Shown: one piece after another, positions 8,719 to 18,094 of the stretch
Position numbering within the stretch: the first letter of the stretch is position 1
Layout of the letters: every line of letters begins with the position of its first letter
Assembly: GCF_000423165.1 (NCBI RefSeq)
Contig: NZ_AUHL01000006.1
Location: 235,107 to 299,106, forward strand
Direction of reading: 5' to 3'
DNA: 64,000 nucleotides
DNA from: Pseudidiomarina sediminum DSM 21906
GTDB lineage: Bacteria > Pseudomonadota > Gammaproteobacteria > Enterobacterales > Alteromonadaceae
The notes under the pieces: generated by a model
What the model was told of the DNA's origin: nothing
The model's database searches: none
Seen by the model: only the letters and a program-made list of their open reading frames with translations
Made by a program: the position numbers and the translations under genes

Positions 8719-8753
8719 AAAAAACCAGTGCATTACAACGCCACTGGTTTTTT
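8719..8753. terminator. Rho-independent terminator downstream of dps
   Basis: AAAAAACCAGTG (8719-8730) pairs perfectly with CACTGGTTTTTT (8742-8753) around an 11-base loop. It lies 12 bases beyond the dps stop codon in the minus direction. The A/T ends of the stem supply a U-run on either strand. Confidence 0.88.
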
Positions 8754-8764
8754 GTCTTTCGGAC

Positions 8765-9241
8765 TTAAGCGCCGAGGTAAGAGGTTAACATCCAAGCAGT
8801 TTTTTCCTGCTCTTTAATGTAGTCACTCATTAAAGCTGAGGTGCCTTCGTCACCGGCTTCGCCGGCCAGCTCTAACAGCTCACGCTGTAAACGAATGGTC
8901 ACACGATAGCTGTCGAGGATTTCTCGTACACAGGCTTTACCGTCGTGAACATCTTTGATTTCTTGAATTTCACTACTGGTAATGTAAGTCGAATAGGCGT
9001 GCAAAGGACGTTGACCTAGGGTCAAAATACGCTCCGCGATTTCATCGACTTTCAGCAGTAAGTCGTTGTACGTTTCTTCGAATTTGGCATGAAGTTCAAA
9101 AAATTCTTGGCCTTTAATATTCCAGTGAAAGCCACGAACGTTCATGTAGAAAATTTGGTAGTTGGCTAGCAACGCATTAAGTTTTCCTGCGAGTTGCTCG
9201 GCGTGGTGTTGGTCAAGACCAATAACATTCAATTGTTGCAT
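8765..9241 (-). CDS. dps: Dps-type ferritin-like DNA protection protein
   Basis: A 158-residue ferritin-fold protein that oxidises and stores iron with peroxide and protects DNA under starvation or oxidative stress; the family forms dodecamers. The ferroxidase ligands are all present with the correct spacing: His39 and His51, then Asp66 and Glu70. They lie in the FHWNIKG and DEIAERI motifs, 12 residues earlier than in E. coli Dps. The N-terminal tail is therefore short and lacks the Lys-rich extension, so direct DNA binding may be weak. The ATG at 9241 is preceded by AAGGAG six bases upstream; the open frame reaches 9265 but the earlier ATG has no such site. Confidence 0.94.
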   Translation of the reverse strand: MQQLNVIGLDQHHAEQLAGKLNALLANYQIFYMNVRGFHWNIKGQEFFELHAKFEETYNDLLLKVDEIAERILTLGQRPLHAYSTYITSSEIQEIKDVHDGKACVREILDSYRVTIRLQRELLELAGEAGDEGTSALMSDYIKEQEKTAWMLTSYLGA

Positions 9242-9345
9242 TGCAGACTCCTTGTTGGGGAACATAAAAACTTGATGTCTTTAATAATAATAGGGTCAGT
9301 ATAGACCTTTTCAAGCCCCAACGAGAAGTCTGCTTTAGCGATTGG

Positions 9346-10272
9346 TTAAATCGATTTTTCCTCGACCTTGCCATCACGGATGTGTTGTTCACCGCGTTGC
9401 TTGGCCAATTGAATTTGCTTTTCACGCTCAGCAAAGCGTTGCTTTTGCTCTGCAGAGGTTTTGTCGAAGCAATGCGGGCAGCTCACACCTTTTTGATAGT
9501 GTTCTGACCGTTTCTCGTCCTCAGTGATCGGCATGCGACAGGCGTAACACTGGTCGTATTCACCTTGTTGCAGGCCGTGACGCACGGTCACGCGCTGGTC
9601 GAAGACAAAACAATCGCCTTGCCAAGTGGTGTCCTCTTCCGGAACTTCCTCAAGGTATTTCAGAATACCGCCTTTGAGGTGGTACACATCGTTAAAGCCG
9701 ATCGACTTTAAGTAAGCCGTCGACTTCTCGCAGCGAATACCGCCGGTACAGAACATCGCTACCTTTTTGTGCTTTTCCGGATCAAGATGATCTTTTACAT
9801 ATTGTGGGAATTCACGGAAGGTATCGGTTTTTGGGTTGATAGCGCCCTCAAAGGTGCCGACCGCGTATTCGTAGTCGTTGCGGGTATCGATCAGTAAGAC
9901 TTCAGGGTCACGAATAAGATCGTTCCAGTCTTTGGCCTCAACGTAAGTGCCGACCACGTTTTTTGGATCGACCCAGTCGATGCCCATGGTGACGATTTCT
10001 TTCTTGAGTTTTACCTTGGTACGGTAAAAAGCTTGCGTATCACTGGGGGATTCTTTGTGCTCAACGTCAGCGAGCTCTTCGCGTTGACGAATGAAGGTTA
10101 AGACGTTGTCGATACCCTCACGCGTACCACAAATGGTGCCATTGATACCTTCGCGAGCAAGCAAGAGCGTGCCTTTGACATCGTTCTCCACCATACAGGT
10201 GTAAAGTGGCTCACGAAAAGCTTCGTAGTCATTGAACTCAACAAATTTGTAGAGCGCAGCGCAAATATACAT
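9346..10272 (-). CDS. trhO: tRNA uridine-34 hydroxylase TrhO (rhodanese-related, UPF0176)
   Basis: A 308-residue member of the YceA/TrhO family, which uses oxygen to hydroxylate U34 in certain tRNAs on the way to 5-methoxy- or 5-oxyacetyl-uridine. An N-terminal acylphosphatase-like domain (residues 1-95) precedes a rhodanese domain (about 115-215). The active-site loop CTGGIRC has its catalytic Cys at 175. The C-terminal part carries four cysteines in two CxxC pairs (CYAC near 245 and CPHC near 270), suggesting a metal site. Length and architecture match the family. The gene stands alone between dps and the DUF442-like lipoprotein. Confidence 0.93.
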   Translation of the reverse strand: MYICAALYKFVEFNDYEAFREPLYTCMVENDVKGTLLLAREGINGTICGTREGIDNVLTFIRQREELADVEHKESPSDTQAFYRTKVKLKKEIVTMGIDWVDPKNVVGTYVEAKDWNDLIRDPEVLLIDTRNDYEYAVGTFEGAINPKTDTFREFPQYVKDHLDPEKHKKVAMFCTGGIRCEKSTAYLKSIGFNDVYHLKGGILKYLEEVPEEDTTWQGDCFVFDQRVTVRHGLQQGEYDQCYACRMPITEDEKRSEHYQKGVSCPHCFDKTSAEQKQRFAEREKQIQLAKQRGEQHIRDGKVEEKSI

Positions 10273-10342
10273 AGTGTTTTCCTTTTGGCGATTCGGAACG
10301 TAAATCCGAGGTCAAAATTTGCGCGCGCATTCTAGCATAAAA

Positions 10343-10894
10343 TTACTCGCTGAGCAGCTGTTCGACGTGTTTACGTAAACTGCCTAAACCGTACTGCTCG
10401 CCAATGGCAAGCGCTTCCTCTTTGCTCGCACCTTGATGCCAAGCAGCGCGCAGCGCCATCATCGCTCCAACACGGTTACTGCTGGCGCAGTGCATAAAGA
10501 CGTTTTGCTGCGCATTCGCCGCCAACGTTTGATGTAAGCGCGCCACGTTTTCCTCAGAAAGGTCATCGGCACCGGCGATAGGAATGTGGTAGTAAGCCAT
10601 CTGTTGCGCAGTGGTCCATTGGGCTTCATGAATATCACGCATTTCCGGGTGACTGCGGAAGTTGATGACAGCGCTAACACCCGCTTCGTTGAGGGCCACA
10701 AAGTCGCTCATTTTCGGCTGCCCCCCGGCCATAAGATGCGGGCTTGGGTGGGAAAAGTTCAGAATGCTTTGCTGCAGTTCTGCGGTAACCTGTGTGGGTG
10801 CTTCGTCAGTTTTTTGCGTATTCGCAGTTGACTGGGCACAACCGACAAGCGCTGTGAACGAGAGCGCAATAAGTGACACTGTGAAGGGTTTCAT
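10343..10894 (-). CDS. Lipoprotein with DUF442/dual-specificity phosphatase-like domain
   Basis: A 183-residue predicted lipoprotein. The signal peptide ends in the lipobox LVGC, with the modified Cys at 19. The mature part resembles the tyrosine phosphatase-like DUF442 (beta-lactamase-hydrolase-like) family. The active-site loop HCASSNR has Cys136 and Arg141. The C-x4-R spacing is one residue shorter than in classical phosphatases but is typical of the DUF442 loop. A lipid anchor places it in the periplasm, unusual for a phosphotyrosine-type enzyme, so the substrate is unclear. It lies divergent from recC and is probably transcribed alone. Confidence 0.75.
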   Translation of the reverse strand: MKPFTVSLIALSFTALVGCAQSTANTQKTDEAPTQVTAELQQSILNFSHPSPHLMAGGQPKMSDFVALNEAGVSAVINFRSHPEMRDIHEAQWTTAQQMAYYHIPIAGADDLSEENVARLHQTLAANAQQNVFMHCASSNRVGAMMALRAAWHQGASKEEALAIGEQYGLGSLRKHVEQLLSE

Positions 10895-11006
10895 ATCAAG
10901 TTCCTATCGCTGAAGAATCGGGTGCGACCTACAATGCCGCACCAAGTCGCTAGCCTACCGCGGTCGCTTTGGGTAGGATGAGCGTTATGCATGGAGAGGA
11001 TAGCAA

Positions 11007-14000
11007 ATGAGTGAAAAAAACGCAGGACTAATCGTCGCACACAGCCACAGGTTAGAGGATTTAACCGCGCTCGTAGTGGAGTTGACGAAAGTCGCGCCTT
11101 TGCCACCGTTGGCGTCGGAATGTGTGTTAGTGCAGTCCAACGGTATTGCGCAGTGGTTGCAGCGTCACCTTGCTGAAGCTATAGGGATTGCCGCGATGTT
11201 GGACGTGACCTTGCCCGCACGTTTTCAGTGGCAAGCGTATCGGGCTGTGCTTGGCAATGATTTACCGCGCTATTCCCCATTTGATAAAGAACGCCTAACC
11301 TGGCGCTTGTTGCGACTCCTCCCTGAACACCTCCACGAACCTGAATTCGCAGCGCTGGCTCGGTATGTTGAAGATGACACTGAGCAACGTAAGTTATATC
11401 AACTCAGCGAACGGCTGGCCGACTTGTATGATCAATACCAAATGTATCGCGCCGATTGGTTGGCGGATTGGGCCGCTGGCGGAGCCATCATGGCTGCTGG
11501 TGAAAACGCTTGGCAGCCAAAACTGTGGCGCATTGTCTTAGCCGATGTGGGCGACCAAGGGTTAAGTGACCGAGCGGCGTTACACCGTCGCTTTGTTCAG
11601 GCGGCGCAACAACTCACGCCTTCACAACGGCCATCAGGACTCCCTCCTCGAGTGGTGGTGTTTGGTATTTCCAGTTTACCGCAGCAAATGATCGAAGTAC
11701 TGGATGCGTTGTCGCATTGTTGCCAAGTGATTCTTTGTGTACACAACCCGTGCAAGCACTTTTGGATGGATAGTATTGATGGGCGTGATGTGTTGCGTGA
11801 AATCACGCGCAAACGGCAGCAACGCAAACCTGGCCAAGCAGAGCTTGTGCTGGCCAACTTACACACGGAAACCCATCCCTTATTGGCATCTTGGGGCAAG
11901 CAAGGCGGCGACTATATTCGCATGTTGGATGCGTTCGATGCCACCGAGCAGCGCGCCCGTGATTTCCCGTCGCTGCGTTTTGATCTTTTTGATGATGCTG
12001 AGGAGGCAACGACCTCGCAACTGCGTCAATTGCAAAGTGATGTCTTGCATTTACGCAGCGTGCAAGAGGCACAGCCTTACTGGGAGCAGCTTGCCGAAGA
12101 TCAGTCGTTGCGCTTTATGAGTTGTCATAGTCCGCAACGCGAGGTGGAAGTGTTGCACGACCAACTGTTGGCGTTGTTTGCCCAAGACCGTGGACTCAAG
12201 CCCAGCGATATCATTGTCATGGTGCCAGATATCGACGGTTACGCACCGCACATTCATGCCGTGTTTGGCCGGTATCCACGCGAGGATAAGCGGCGTATTC
12301 CCTATACCATTGCCGACCAAGGGATGCGTCATCGCCATCCTTTATTGATGACCTTGGAATATGTGCTGCAGTTGAACGTGCAACGGCTCAAAGCCAGTGA
12401 AATGCTTGATATTTTGCAAGTCGAAGCCGTGCAGCAACGCTTTGGTCTTAGTAGTGAAGATGTGGAGCAGTTACAGCAGTGGTTGCGTGATGCTGGGGTG
12501 CGCTGGGCGCTGCATGAGCAACACCGCGAGCAGCTCGGCTTGCCGGGCGCGCAAGGGCGCAATACCTGGTGGTTTGGCTTAAGACGCATGCTGCTAGGTT
12601 ATGCGGTTGGTTTTGTTGACGGGTTCGAGAGCGAATGGCAAGGTTTTGAAGCCTACCCCGAGGTAGGGGGGCTAGAAGCAAACGCTGTCGGAGCCTTGCA
12701 GCAGTTGGTGCGGGTACTTGATGATGTGTTACAGCACAGTACTGTCGCGCAAACGCCGCAGCAGTGGACACAGTATTTGCTCGATGTCATGCAGCGGTTG
12801 TTTGCCAGCGACGATGACCATGAAGCTCTGCTTTTAAGTCGCTTACGGAGTCAGCTCGAAGCTTGGTTGGATGCTGTCGATGCGGCGGAGTACGACGCAC
12901 CACTACCGTTGTCCGTAGTGGTAGAAAGTTGGCTGTCAAAAGTCGATGAGCACCAATTAAATCAACGCTTTTTGGCCGGTAGTGTGAACTTTGCTACCCT
13001 CATGCCGATGCGAGCGATTCCGTTTAAAGGGGTCTTTTTATTGGGCATGAATGATGGCGAGTACCCGCGTCAGCGCAAGCCGTTTGATTTCGACTTGATG
13101 ATGCATGACCACCGCCCTGGTGATCGGTCGCGACGTGAAGACGACCGTTATTTGTTTTTAGAGGCACTGTTGTCTGCGCGGCAATGGTTTTACCTCAGTT
13201 GGTGTGGCCGGAGCATCAAGGACAATACCGAAAAGCCGCCCTCGGTATTGGTTGGCCAATTGCTTGAACACTTGCAACAACTGGGACAAAAAGCTGCGAT
13301 CGAACAGCACTTCTTGCAACCGTTTCATCCGCGTTATTTTAGTGACGCAGCGGATGCGCAACATTATTTTAGCTATGCCCATGAATGGCAAGCGATTCAC
13401 ACGACGACCTTAGCTCCGAGCAATAGCGCGACCAGCTTACCTGCGTGGTTGCCAGAAAGCCCAGTGACGATACGGCAGTTGTACCATTGCTTTATGGAGC
13501 CTGCCAAGTGGTTGATGCAGCAGCGCTTTCAGTGTTTTCTTCCGGAAGCTCGCGTGGATAGTGACGATGATGAACTTTTCCGTTTCAATGGCTTACAACG
13601 TTGGCAATTTACCCAAGCGCTCAGCGAACCTTTGTTGGAGGCCTTGCAGCGTGGTGTCGAAAGTGAGGCGTGGCAGCAACAACTCGATGCGCTCATTTTA
13701 CGTTGGCAACGGCAGGGCGCGTTAAGTGTCGGGGCTGCGGGCATGGAGCAGCAGCAACAGTTACGAGAGGCCGGTCAGGCCTTTTGGGCGCAGGCACAAC
13801 CTTGGGCAGCGCGTTATCCAGAATGGTTGGCACCGCAAGATGTCCTGTTTGGCAGTAATGGTCAATTACAGGTGCGAGAAACCTTTCGAGGAGTACAACG
13901 TAGCGCCACGGATAAGCTGATACGGATAAAGCTTTCGGCCTCGCGTTTAGCCGATAGTAATGGCAGTTTGCGCTTAGCTAAACTTGCGGAAACATGGTTG

Positions 14001-14441
14001 GAGCACCTGCTGCTCAATAGCCAGCAGCCGTGCCAAACGGTCGTACTGAGTGTGGAGAAGGAGATCGTTCTGCCAGCCCTAACACAAACAAATGCGCAAG
14101 CTGCTATGGAGCGACTAAGTCATTGGGCGAGTGTTGCCTTAACGCAGCCGTTGCCAGTGCATTTTGAACTGGTGCTGGCGGGCTGGCAGAGCCTATTAAA
14201 GAAAGGCTTAGCGGAAGTGGTCGAGGCAAGTGAGCGTCCGTATCTTAATGCGGTTGCCGAGACGCTGTACAGCCAAGGCGATCGCCATTTAAATGTTGCG
14301 CCATTAGCGGTCTCTGCGGCTTATTTGGGACGCTTTTATCCGCATTGGGAGACGCTGGTCGCTGCGGGTGAGCAGAACGATTTTATTACTGAGGTATACC
14401 TGCCAATGTTGAGCGCTTTGGCTGAAGGAGAAGCGCAATGA
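11007..14441 (+). CDS. recC: Exodeoxyribonuclease V gamma subunit RecC
   Basis: A 1144-residue subunit of the RecBCD helicase-nuclease that processes double-strand breaks and, in relatives, recognises Chi. RecC keeps a dead helicase fold. The N-terminal SNGIAQWLQ region and the middle LLGMNDGEYPRQRKPFDFDLM block are typical. It overlaps recB by four bases (ATGA), and recB overlaps recD by ten, so the three subunits are translationally coupled. This ensures equal amounts. The order recC-recB-recD lacks the ptr protease gene that sits between recC and recB in E. coli. A GGAGAGG-rich stretch precedes the start. Confidence 0.95.
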   Translation: MSEKNAGLIVAHSHRLEDLTALVVELTKVAPLPPLASECVLVQSNGIAQWLQRHLAEAIGIAAMLDVTLPARFQWQAYRAVLGNDLPRYSPFDKERLTWRLLRLLPEHLHEPEFAALARYVEDDTEQRKLYQLSERLADLYDQYQMYRADWLADWAAGGAIMAAGENAWQPKLWRIVLADVGDQGLSDRAALHRRFVQAAQQLTPSQRPSGLPPRVVVFGISSLPQQMIEVLDALSHCCQVILCVHNPCKHFWMDSIDGRDVLREITRKRQQRKPGQAELVLANLHTETHPLLASWGKQGGDYIRMLDAFDATEQRARDFPSLRFDLFDDAEEATTSQLRQLQSDVLHLRSVQEAQPYWEQLAEDQSLRFMSCHSPQREVEVLHDQLLALFAQDRGLKPSDIIVMVPDIDGYAPHIHAVFGRYPREDKRRIPYTIADQGMRHRHPLLMTLEYVLQLNVQRLKASEMLDILQVEAVQQRFGLSSEDVEQLQQWLRDAGVRWALHEQHREQLGLPGAQGRNTWWFGLRRMLLGYAVGFVDGFESEWQGFEAYPEVGGLEANAVGALQQLVRVLDDVLQHSTVAQTPQQWTQYLLDVMQRLFASDDDHEALLLSRLRSQLEAWLDAVDAAEYDAPLPLSVVVESWLSKVDEHQLNQRFLAGSVNFATLMPMRAIPFKGVFLLGMNDGEYPRQRKPFDFDLMMHDHRPGDRSRREDDRYLFLEALLSARQWFYLSWCGRSIKDNTEKPPSVLVGQLLEHLQQLGQKAAIEQHFLQPFHPRYFSDAADAQHYFSYAHEWQAIHTTTLAPSNSATSLPAWLPESPVTIRQLYHCFMEPAKWLMQQRFQCFLPEARVDSDDDELFRFNGLQRWQFTQALSEPLLEALQRGVESEAWQQQLDALILRWQRQGALSVGAAGMEQQQQLREAGQAFWAQAQPWAARYPEWLAPQDVLFGSNGQLQVRETFRGVQRSATDKLIRIKLSASRLADSNGSLRLAKLAETWLEHLLLNSQQPCQTVVLSVEKEIVLPALTQTNAQAAMERLSHWASVALTQPLPVHFELVLAGWQSLLKKGLAEVVEASERPYLNAVAETLYSQGDRHLNVAPLAVSAAYLGRFYPHWETLVAAGEQNDFITEVYLPMLSALAEGEAQ

Positions 14442-17400
14442 GTCAGCCACAGCAGTTACAGCCGTTACACTTTCCACTACGCAACAGTCATCTTATTGAG
14501 GCCAGTGCGGGTACCGGAAAAACCTATACCATTGCCGCTTTGTACCTGCGTTTAGTGCTGGGGCACGACCCTGAAGATGCACAACAGCAAGACGCCGGCG
14601 CACGTATGAAAACGCCTCGTGAGATTCTCGTGGTGACGTTCACCGACGCTGCGACCCAAGAGCTGCGAGAGCGTATTCGTGCGCGTTTGACCGAGGCTGC
14701 GGCAGTGTTTCGTCAAGAACGGGAAGTGAAGGACCCTTTTCTGTTGCAGTTGCGTGCCGCTTACGCCGAAGCACAGTGGGCGGAACAAGCTCGAGTCTTA
14801 GATCTCGCTGCACAACAAATGGACGAGGCGGCCGTATCGACCATTCACGGTTGGTGTAATCGCATGTTAAGTGAGCATGCGTTTGCCAGTGGCAGCTTGT
14901 TCTCGCAAACCTTAAATACCGACACACAAGAACTCTGGTTGCTGGCCGCGCAAGACTATTGGCGCACTTACATTGCCAAGTTGGCGACGGAGCAATACAC
15001 GCACTACCAAGTATTCACTGAGATGTTTGCCTCACCAGAGGCATTGATCCAACGCTGCCGAGGCCTGCCAGCAAGTCCCCCAAATGATGACGACTTGGTG
15101 GTGGTTGAGCGCTACGTGCAAGCGCTCCAAAGCTTACGTACAACGTGGTTGGATAGTGCGCGCTGGCAACCGGCCTATACAGACTTCATGGATTGCTTCG
15201 TACACGCCTTGCCTGATCTAAAGGTCGATGGTCGCAAATTACGGCGGAATAATTTAGAGAATTGGATGCAACAGCTGCAGGAGTGGTTACAGGCTGTCGC
15301 GACATCGCCAGTGACCGCGCCTTTGACGCCACCTTTTAAGGAGGCCGCCCAGCGGCGCTTGACGCCAGATGGCTTGGCTGAAGCGTGTAAGTTTGAATTG
15401 TCCGAAGCGCAACTTGCCTTGCCGCGTCTGTTGGAGCAGCTATACGCTGCGGTGGCAGCGTTACCTGATCCGCAACGCGCCTTGCTGCAACATGCCGGAG
15501 GGTGGTTGCAGCAACGTTTTCGTTCCTTGCAGCAACAGCGTGCCGAGATCGGTTTTGATGACATGCTAACGCGGTTGCGTGATGCGTTGCGCCAGGATGT
15601 TGAAGGACGTCTTGCCAGCCAATTGCGGCGACAGTTCCCGATCGCGATGATTGATGAGTTTCAAGACACCGACCCCGTTCAGTACGAAATCTTTGATCGC
15701 ATTTACCAGGTTGCCACCACCCCAGATGATGTTGGGGTGTTTCTCATCGGCGATCCTAAACAGGCGATCTATTCGTTTCGCAACGCAGATATTTACACCT
15801 ATTTGAAAGCGCGTGCCGCGACCCATGGCCGGCACCATACCTTAGCCACCAATTTCCGCTCAACACAAACTGCTGTTGCGAGCGTGAATGCTTTGTTTAC
15901 ACAGGCTGAGGAAAGTACGCGTGGGGCGTTTCGTTTTAAAGCCGATAACGGCGACAATGCGATGCCCTTTATCCCTGTGCAAGCCAATGGTCTGTCGTCT
16001 GCGTTTACCGTCGATGGTATCGCTCAGGAAGGCCTTGGCATGCTGGTGGTTGAGCAAGAGAAGGCGACCAAAGCTCAGTTAGACCGCCTGCTAGCAGAGC
16101 AGTTTGCGGAAGCGATTGCGCAGCTTTTAAATAATCCGCAGGCGCTGTTAAGTGATAGCGATGCGAGCAAAACGCGCAAAGTGGCTCCCAAAGATATCGC
16201 TATTTTGGTCGAAAGTGGTGCGCAAGCACAGTTGATGCGACAGGCGTTACGGGCACGCCAGCTGCGTAGCGTTTACCTTTCTGAGCGCGACTCGGTGTTT
16301 GCCGGACGCATGGCGCAAGAGCTGTATACGGTCTTGCTGGCATGCGCTAGCCCCCGTGATCCTCGGCGCTTGCGAGCCGTTTTGGGCTGTGACCTGTTGG
16401 GCTATACGCTGACAGATATTGAGCACATTCACGTCGATGAGCTGGCTTGGGATGATTTTGCCGTGCGCTTTGCGGGCTATCATGAGTTGTGGCACCACCA
16501 CGGTGTGTTGGCCATGGTGCAGCAGTTGCTACATGATTTTCAGGTGCCGGCGCGTCTGTTGCAGCAGCAAAGCGGTGAACGTGAACTAACCGACCTGCTG
16601 CATTTAGCGGAGCTGCTGCAGCGTCAAGCGCAGCATGTTGAGGGGCAGCATGGTTTGCTGCGTTTTATGGCGGAACACATGGTGCAGGCGCAAGAAGAGA
16701 ACCAACGTGCCAACTCCGCAGAGCTGCAAGTGCGCCTTGAAAGTGATGCTGATTTGATCCAAGTGGTCACCATTCATAAGTCGAAAGGTTTGCAGTATCC
16801 ACTCGTATTTTTGCCATTTATCAGCAGTGGACGTGAACCTAAAGTGCATTTGCCACAGCGTTATCATGACGCCAACGGTGATAGCGCGGTGGCCTTTGAT
16901 GCAAACGATAGTGATGCCATAGCACGTATTAAGGAAGAACAGTTCGCTGAAGAGATCCGCAAACTCTATGTTGCGGTCACGCGGGCTCAGTATGCTACTT
17001 ATGTTGGAGTTGGGAACTACCGTAACTTGAGCAAATCGGCATGGTATTACCTGTTTAGTGCGCGCGACAATGCCAAGCTCGCGGCGACCGATTTGGTGGT
17101 GCCGGAATTTAGTTTCCAGCTTGCCAGTGCTCAGTTGCAAGGCACTACACTTTATCAGGCGCCGCACACCGCACCTCCGCAGTTTGCCGCACGGCAGATG
17201 CCCGCAATGCATCACTTCGAGCCCTGGTGGATGGCCAGCTATAGCGCTTTGCGCTATGGCGAGTGGGTTGCAGAAGATAGTGTCCAGGTCGGACAGGTAT
17301 TAGAAGCGCGGCATGAGCAAGCTGAGGTTGAACAAGCACCAACGCAGATGACGCTGCATAGCTTTCCCCGCGGCGCTGAGCCCGGTACCTTTTTACACAA

Positions 17401-18094
17401 CTTGCTAGAGGCTGCGGCTGAAATGCCGTTCCGTGCCTTGGCGAACGATGCCGAGTTGTATCACGATTGGCTCAACGAGCAATTAAAGCATGTTGAGGAT
17501 GAAGCACAGCGCCAGATCTTGCAGGACTGGTTATGGCGTTATTTGCAGCAGCCTTTTGCTTTGGACGAACATACCCCCGCCGTTACTTTAGCTGAGTTGA
17601 GTACCTACCAAGCTGAACCTGAGTTTTGGTTCCCAGCGCATCATGTGTCGGCGCAGCAATTGGATCAATGGGTGTGTCGTTATGTGTTGCCTGAAGCGCC
17701 TCGGCCGCGGGTCTTGGAACAGCAATTGAATGGTATGCTCAAAGGCTTTATCGACCTAGTGTTCGAATGGCAAGGCAAGTATTACGTGGCCGACTATAAG
17801 TCGAACTATTTGGGTGCCGATGATAGTGCCTATACCCAAGCAGCAATGACCGACAAAATGCTGGCAAGTCGTTATGATCTGCAGTTGGTTTTATATACCT
17901 TAGCCCTGCATAAATTGCTCAAAGCTCGCCTTGGTGATGTCTATGACTACGACACTCACGTCGGAGGAGGGTTATATCTCTTTTTGCGGGGCTACAATGC
18001 GGCTACCGCTGGGGCTTTTTATCATCGTCCGGAGCGAGCGTTGATTGAACAGTTAGAACGGTGTTTTGCCGGTGAGGAAGCGCCATGCAATTAA
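14438..18094 (+). CDS. recB: Exodeoxyribonuclease V beta subunit RecB
   Basis: A 1218-residue SF1A (3'-5') helicase and nuclease subunit. Walker A reads EASAGTGKT with Lys28. The Walker B region IDEFQDTDPVQ lies near residue 405, and helicase motifs VTIHKSKGLQYP and YVAVTRAQ lie near 775 and 845. The C-terminal nuclease domain keeps the catalytic Asp1119 and Lys1121 in VADYKSN plus an upstream Asp in GFIDLVFEW. Both helicase and nuclease activities should therefore be intact. It is coupled to recC by ATGA overlap. Length is slightly above the E. coli protein (about 1180). Confidence 0.96.
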   Translation: MSQPQQLQPLHFPLRNSHLIEASAGTGKTYTIAALYLRLVLGHDPEDAQQQDAGARMKTPREILVVTFTDAATQELRERIRARLTEAAAVFRQEREVKDPFLLQLRAAYAEAQWAEQARVLDLAAQQMDEAAVSTIHGWCNRMLSEHAFASGSLFSQTLNTDTQELWLLAAQDYWRTYIAKLATEQYTHYQVFTEMFASPEALIQRCRGLPASPPNDDDLVVVERYVQALQSLRTTWLDSARWQPAYTDFMDCFVHALPDLKVDGRKLRRNNLENWMQQLQEWLQAVATSPVTAPLTPPFKEAAQRRLTPDGLAEACKFELSEAQLALPRLLEQLYAAVAALPDPQRALLQHAGGWLQQRFRSLQQQRAEIGFDDMLTRLRDALRQDVEGRLASQLRRQFPIAMIDEFQDTDPVQYEIFDRIYQVATTPDDVGVFLIGDPKQAIYSFRNADIYTYLKARAATHGRHHTLATNFRSTQTAVASVNALFTQAEESTRGAFRFKADNGDNAMPFIPVQANGLSSAFTVDGIAQEGLGMLVVEQEKATKAQLDRLLAEQFAEAIAQLLNNPQALLSDSDASKTRKVAPKDIAILVESGAQAQLMRQALRARQLRSVYLSERDSVFAGRMAQELYTVLLACASPRDPRRLRAVLGCDLLGYTLTDIEHIHVDELAWDDFAVRFAGYHELWHHHGVLAMVQQLLHDFQVPARLLQQQSGERELTDLLHLAELLQRQAQHVEGQHGLLRFMAEHMVQAQEENQRANSAELQVRLESDADLIQVVTIHKSKGLQYPLVFLPFISSGREPKVHLPQRYHDANGDSAVAFDANDSDAIARIKEEQFAEEIRKLYVAVTRAQYATYVGVGNYRNLSKSAWYYLFSARDNAKLAATDLVVPEFSFQLASAQLQGTTLYQAPHTAPPQFAARQMPAMHHFEPWWMASYSALRYGEWVAEDSVQVGQVLEARHEQAEVEQAPTQMTLHSFPRGAEPGTFLHNLLEAAAEMPFRALANDAELYHDWLNEQLKHVEDEAQRQILQDWLWRYLQQPFALDEHTPAVTLAELSTYQAEPEFWFPAHHVSAQQLDQWVCRYVLPEAPRPRVLEQQLNGMLKGFIDLVFEWQGKYYVADYKSNYLGADDSAYTQAAMTDKMLASRYDLQLVLYTLALHKLLKARLGDVYDYDTHVGGGLYLFLRGYNAATAGAFYHRPERALIEQLERCFAGEEAPCN

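Noticed and set aside
16604-17215. A 203-residue open frame opposite recB
   Set aside because: It lies fully inside recB on the other strand, with no start signal or recognisable domain.
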